From Suillus spraguei (lineage: Eukaryota > Basidiomycota > Agaricomycetes > Boletales > Suillaceae), in NCBI GenBank assembly GCA_016800925.1, contig JABCPU010000616.1:1-34972 (forward strand): DNA of 34,972 bases, given 5' to 3'. Under the pieces are notes generated by a model. It saw only the letters and a list, made by a program, of their open reading frames with translations. It was not told the origin of the DNA and made no database searches. Made by a program: the position numbers and the translations under genes. Positions 31,901-34,972 of this stretch are shown piece after piece. The stretch's first letter is position 1; the number at the start of each line of letters is the position of its first letter.

Positions 31901-32632
31901 ACCCTTTACAGCTACACCGCCCAGAAGCGCGTCTGATCGTTCTAGTGGCCTAGCAGACTATCCGGCGACGTCATTTGTTACCCCTCCATCACGGCGCGGC
32001 AGGGCCACCACATCCTTCATTCCTCAACCAGTCTCGCCATCCCCATCCAAGATTTTCAGCCCTTCGAAATCTCGTGTTCCTGTTCCACCAATGTGTTACA
32101 AGGGTGCTACAAATGGTTCGGCATTTAAGCCTTGCCTCAGATCATCCATGAGTGGGTTCTAACTTTTTCTCTTTCATTTTCACAGCCAACGGCGCCACTC
32201 TCAGATACTACGGTACCTCTGAGGAGATAACAGAAGCAAAATCAGACACCTTCGAACCTTTGAATACCCTGACCAATACACCTCGACTTCATCTTTATCA
32301 TCAATTATGTCTTCACCGCTTGCGGCACGATTTTCATTCCAGACATTGTCAAACTTTATTCCCCTCTCATGGACGCCGGTGCGGCTGCAGCTGTGTCGCG
32401 CACTACGCCTAGAACCTCAGTTAGTTCGACTGATGATGTTGCACAGGCAGCATCGCCATTCGCTGGTGCCTATCCTAGTGTACGACGCTCGATCGAAAGG
32501 GTATTTATTTCTAGAGATCATCAGTTGGAGAAGCTGAGGGATCAACTGGGCAATAACCACATTAATGGCATAGGACGCTGTCTTGCGGTTGCTCCTTGTG
32601 GTGCTTGCAAGGGCACTGATATTTTCTTGTGA
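28934..32632 (+). CDS. Long low-complexity coiled-coil protein of unknown function
   Basis: Starts MDQTFDASDKVQESN; intron 28997-29044 leads to FESFKMGGGAPANSLNNYIP. Ser/Arg-rich sequence follows (HGRSRSRNSSISSLSTLS, SHHRRRSSVSTRRESAELMG), with RRRALWALEGKPDLAFSKVE, PTKPSFPPGTGVGGHGISSL, MSKRDSFGKMF and a poly-Glu run. The middle holds a coiled coil of roughly 150 residues (LISDLKAERDELKRDVDGWR through VIRLRAALEQERSRRAELEK). Acidic stretches with poly-Asp and a Pro/Ser-rich tail come next, then TNGATLRYYGTSEEITEAKS and a final VRRSIERVFISRDHQLEKLR. It may be a scaffold or cytoskeleton-linked protein with many phosphorylation-type sites; I know no function. Four breaks: AAA 29865-29867 long, about 31550-31556 long, TTT 32259-32261 short, GG 32378-32379 short. 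A 34-nt intron at 32152-32185 is unusually small. Confidence 0.75.
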
Positions 32633-33042
32633 AGAATCCTGCGAGTACGTTCCCTGATATATGCCTGTCCTAGCCGTATGCCTTTTTCTTTTCTATGGCA
32701 CCCCTACATCTCCGATTGACGTGCCACATACTCTCACATCCCCCTCAATTTCCTTGCCGTGCTATGGCTGCCCGAGCAGGGGCAGTTCATGTTATCATAT
32801 GCCAATACTGTTGTCTTTGTACTATATTATAACATACCTTCTAAAATCACTTGAAGACTGTCTTCATTCATGGTCATATTTTTATTTCTCATGTTTATGC
32901 ATTTCTTGGATCTCATTGAGCCAGTGTGAGATTGGAACTTGAAGTCGGTAGTCCCGGCTGGTGAGCGTGGGAACAAAACAAGAGTAATTCGGTCAATCCA
33001 GAACTTGAGCTTGAGGCCTCAACAATTTCAACGTTAACCACA
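32633..33042. other. Intergenic region
   Basis: A T-rich, pyrimidine-rich gap between the coiled-coil gene and the MLRQ-like gene. The open frame at 32661-32942 is hydrophobic and phase-random and I do not accept it. Likely 3' and 5' untranslated sequence. Confidence 0.4.
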
Positions 33043-33509
33043 ATGGTAGCACCTCGGGGACCACGTACTTTCATGCGCAACTGGTTTGCCATCGAGGTAT
33101 GTTTCCGATAATTTGTGCTCGCACGAGCTGACTGGTTTTACTGCGCTCAGGCAATTCCTATGTGAGCTTGCATCTTCGTATTGCTGAAGTTGAATCTTTA
33201 TTGACGACTGAACAGCTACGCCGTTATTGGTTTGGCCGTCGGTGGTGCAGGCTGGTATTTGACCCGCCTTGCTCGTGGTCCTATGGGTACGTCATGCTTG
33301 CCTTCCGACGTTATTCGCATCTGCTAACGAACGAGTGAACAGTCGTTTGGACGAAGAGTAACCCCACCCCCTGGAACGATGTCAAACAAGATGAAAACAC
33401 CAAAATGTTGGATGTTAACTCGAGGTTTGCGAAGAGGTGCGTCGTATACTCAATGCGTGGGCTGCGCTGACCCACTATTACTGCCAGCTGGTCGAGGGAC
33501 AAGCTATAA
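33043..33509 (+). CDS. MLRQ/B12D-family respiratory subunit (NDUFA4-like)
   Basis: Small inner-mitochondrial-membrane protein of the family first described as complex I MLRQ subunit; the animal member NDUFA4 belongs to complex IV. Five exons (33043-33096, 33151-33161, 33216-33286, 33343-33436, 33488-33509) total 252 nt and encode 83 residues with no frame break. The sequence begins MVAPRGPRTFMRNWFAIEAI, has one transmembrane helix (PIYAVIGLAVGGAGWYLTRL), and ends with WTKSNPTPWNDVKQDENTK and a terminal SWSRDKL, a pattern I associate with fungal members. Exon 2 is only 11 nt. All introns are GT...AG and 50-56 nt. Its clean splicing is a useful control for the frame breaks elsewhere. Confidence 0.88.
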
Positions 33510-33742
33510 CTTGAGCTCACGCTGGAGGCTTTCTATCAGTTGTACTCCTTATAACACATTTCAATTATATTCTGGAATTTGTTTTCCTCTTTTCATGACT
33601 GTTCCATGTGACCATGTCATGCACTTCGGGCCGCATAGTTGCTTTTAGTTTTTGGTCTTGGGACCTGTCGGATAGTGTGAAAAGACAACGTTGAAGGAAT
33701 TGCAATTATCTTGTTCCACGATCTGCCTATCTATTAAGTGGT
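33510..33742. other. Short intergenic gap
   Basis: Only 233 bp between the MLRQ-like stop and the aldo/keto reductase start; it must contain the first gene's terminator and the second gene's promoter. No specific motif assigned. Confidence 0.4.
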
Positions 33743-34972
33743 ATGGCGATCTACTTCGACGCTCCTGACCCTAATTATCCTCTTCCTCCTCTCAATGAGA
33801 TACCTGATGATGATGCTGACAAGCCGAAGGAGACGTACAAGCTGGTGATTCACATGCTCGATATCTCGGCCTTGTGCTGACTTCGATCATCAGACTACGA
33901 CGCTGAATGGCTTCCCTGCGATTCTTTGGTACTGCTACGTTTTCCCGCATCTATAACGAAGCCGATCATATCTCTGGAGTAACACCCTTACGGGCTGCCA
34001 GACTGGCTCTACGGTGTGTTGCTTGCTAGACGATGCGGAACGCATTTCTGAGAAGTCGACAGCTATGGTTTGAATGCATTCGATACTGCGCCATACTATG
34101 GGATTCCGAGATCATCCTCGGAAATGCTCTTCGAGCGTTGAGGCCTGAATTCCCTCGGGATTCGTATACCCTGGTACGTGTACTCATGAAATGGTGCAGG
34201 ATGGTTAACACTGACCCATCGTGTAGATCACCAAAGTCGGCCGATATCCTACTGAATTCGATTATACCCCTGAGGCTATCGAGAGTAGTATTGCACGCAG
34301 TCTTCGGCGCCTGCACACCAACTACCTCGACGTCGTATACTTGCACGATGTCGAATTCGTTGCGGACGAGAAACTCCCTAGAAGAGGGGGAAATCACGTT
34401 ACTGCTCTTGGGGAAGAGAGGGAGCAATACGGGTTGAATGAAGATCAAGAGGGTGAGATTTATACGGACAAGGATCACAAGGTTTTGTCGGCTGTGAAGA
34501 AACTTTTCGAGCTGCGAGATGACAGAGGCGTCATCAAGCGCGTTGGGATCAGCGGTGAGTGCACTCTATATCTGGCACTACCAATTTTCTTACAAATGCG
34601 TATCAGGTTTCCCACTTCCCACTCTCTTGCGTCTCGCAATTCTCATCCAGAAGCGCCTTGGGAAGCCAGTGGACCTTCGTGATGTCCTTCTGCCACCTCA
34701 CCCTCCAGAATAGCACCCTCGAGCAATTCAAGTCCGAATTCGGGTCACGCGCAGGAGTGAAGCAAGTTGTTAATGCCTCGCCGATAGCCATGGGTCTCTT
34801 GCGGCCTTCGCCTCTTCAGGCGCACCCTGCCCCACTTGAGATCAGGGAGGTTGCGAAGAGGGCCGTGCAACTCAGTGACGAGTGGGATGTGTCTGGGACT
34901 GGTCTTCCTGACTTGGCGCTGCAGTATGCGTTTACGCGGGCGAGGGAGATTGGGTGCCTGTGGCGGTGGGGC
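33743..34972 (+). CDS. Aldo/keto reductase, D-arabinose 1-dehydrogenase-like, cut by the window end
   Basis: NAD(P)-dependent oxidoreductase of the aldo/keto reductase superfamily, closest in pattern to yeast Ara2 and plant L-galactose dehydrogenase, which act in erythroascorbate/ascorbate-type pathways. It begins MAIYFDAPDPNYPLPPLNEI. The barrel shows TATFSRIYNEADHISGVTPL, GLNAFDTAPYYG with catalytic Asp and Tyr, SEIILGNALRALRPEFPRDS, YTL|ITKVGRYPTEFDYTPEAI with catalytic Lys, LHTNYLDVVYLHDVEFVADE with catalytic His, GVIKRVGISGFPLPTLLRLA, CHLTLQNSTLEQFKSEFGSR and VVNASPIAMGLLRPSPLQAH. Introns end near 33892, 34071, 34228 and 34605. Three breaks: TTT 33925-33927 long, one base missing near 34101-34105 (YYG|SEII), and one extra near 34674-34680 before the CHLTLQN segment. 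The C-terminus lies beyond the window. Confidence 0.87.

Noticed and set aside
2254..34972. Programmed frameshifting or RNA editing as the cause of the many one-base breaks
   Set aside because: The breaks lie in unrelated genes, have no common slippery motif or downstream structure, and mostly sit in short homopolymers, so consensus error is simpler.
1..34972. tRNA genes, rRNA, CRISPR arrays and complete transposons
   Set aside because: I saw no sequence with both A- and B-box spacing and a cloverleaf, no spacer-type repeats, and no transposase or reverse transcriptase motifs. The only large tandem array is protein-coding without unique spacers.

Overview
The window looks like nuclear DNA of a filamentous fungus, most likely a mushroom-forming basidiomycete (Agaricomycetes). 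Genes are dense and cut by many short introns (about 45-75 nt, GT...AG), both strands are used, and the recognisable proteins are eukaryotic housekeeping genes. The NACHT protein with long W-L-Q-rich repeats and the cysteine-rich membrane protein also resemble mushroom families. Placement below class is not possible from the sequence alone.

Layout: 1-2253 holds nothing I recognise. A hexokinase (minus strand, 2254-4306) and the AP-3 adaptor mu subunit (plus, 5529-7403) are divergent across a 1.2 kb AT-rich gap. Then comes an accessory island: a decayed isochorismatase-family copy (8236-9128), a large NACHT NTPase with about 69 nine-residue repeats (10353-14334), a DBP7-type DEAD-box helicase pseudogene (minus, about 14545-15430), a signal-peptide/single-pass membrane protein (16146 to about 17634), and a 1.4 kb gap with two abutting near-perfect palindromes (18707-18827). 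After that lie a small DUF1748-like gene, an SOD-fold mitoribosomal protein gene (20446-21588), a second, better-preserved isochorismatase copy (minus, 22664-23564), mitochondrial RNA polymerase (23720-28267), a long coiled-coil/low-complexity protein (28934-32632), an NDUFA4/MLRQ-like subunit (33043-33509) and an aldo/keto reductase that runs off the end (33743-34972).

Functional links: mitochondrial RNA polymerase, an SOD-like mitoribosomal protein and an MLRQ/NDUFA4-like respiratory subunit all serve mitochondrial gene expression and respiration, but nothing shows they are co-regulated. The NACHT-repeat protein is the best candidate for a non-housekeeping system: a fungal NLR-like sensor whose repeat array sits inside the region that normally follows the NTPase core.

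Caveat: about twenty single-base frame breaks, most of them one-base length changes in short homopolymers, interrupt otherwise well conserved genes, including ones expected to be essential. I treat most as probable consensus errors rather than gene death. AP-3 mu and the MLRQ-like gene splice cleanly, with coding lengths that are exact multiples of three, which shows the exon reading method works.
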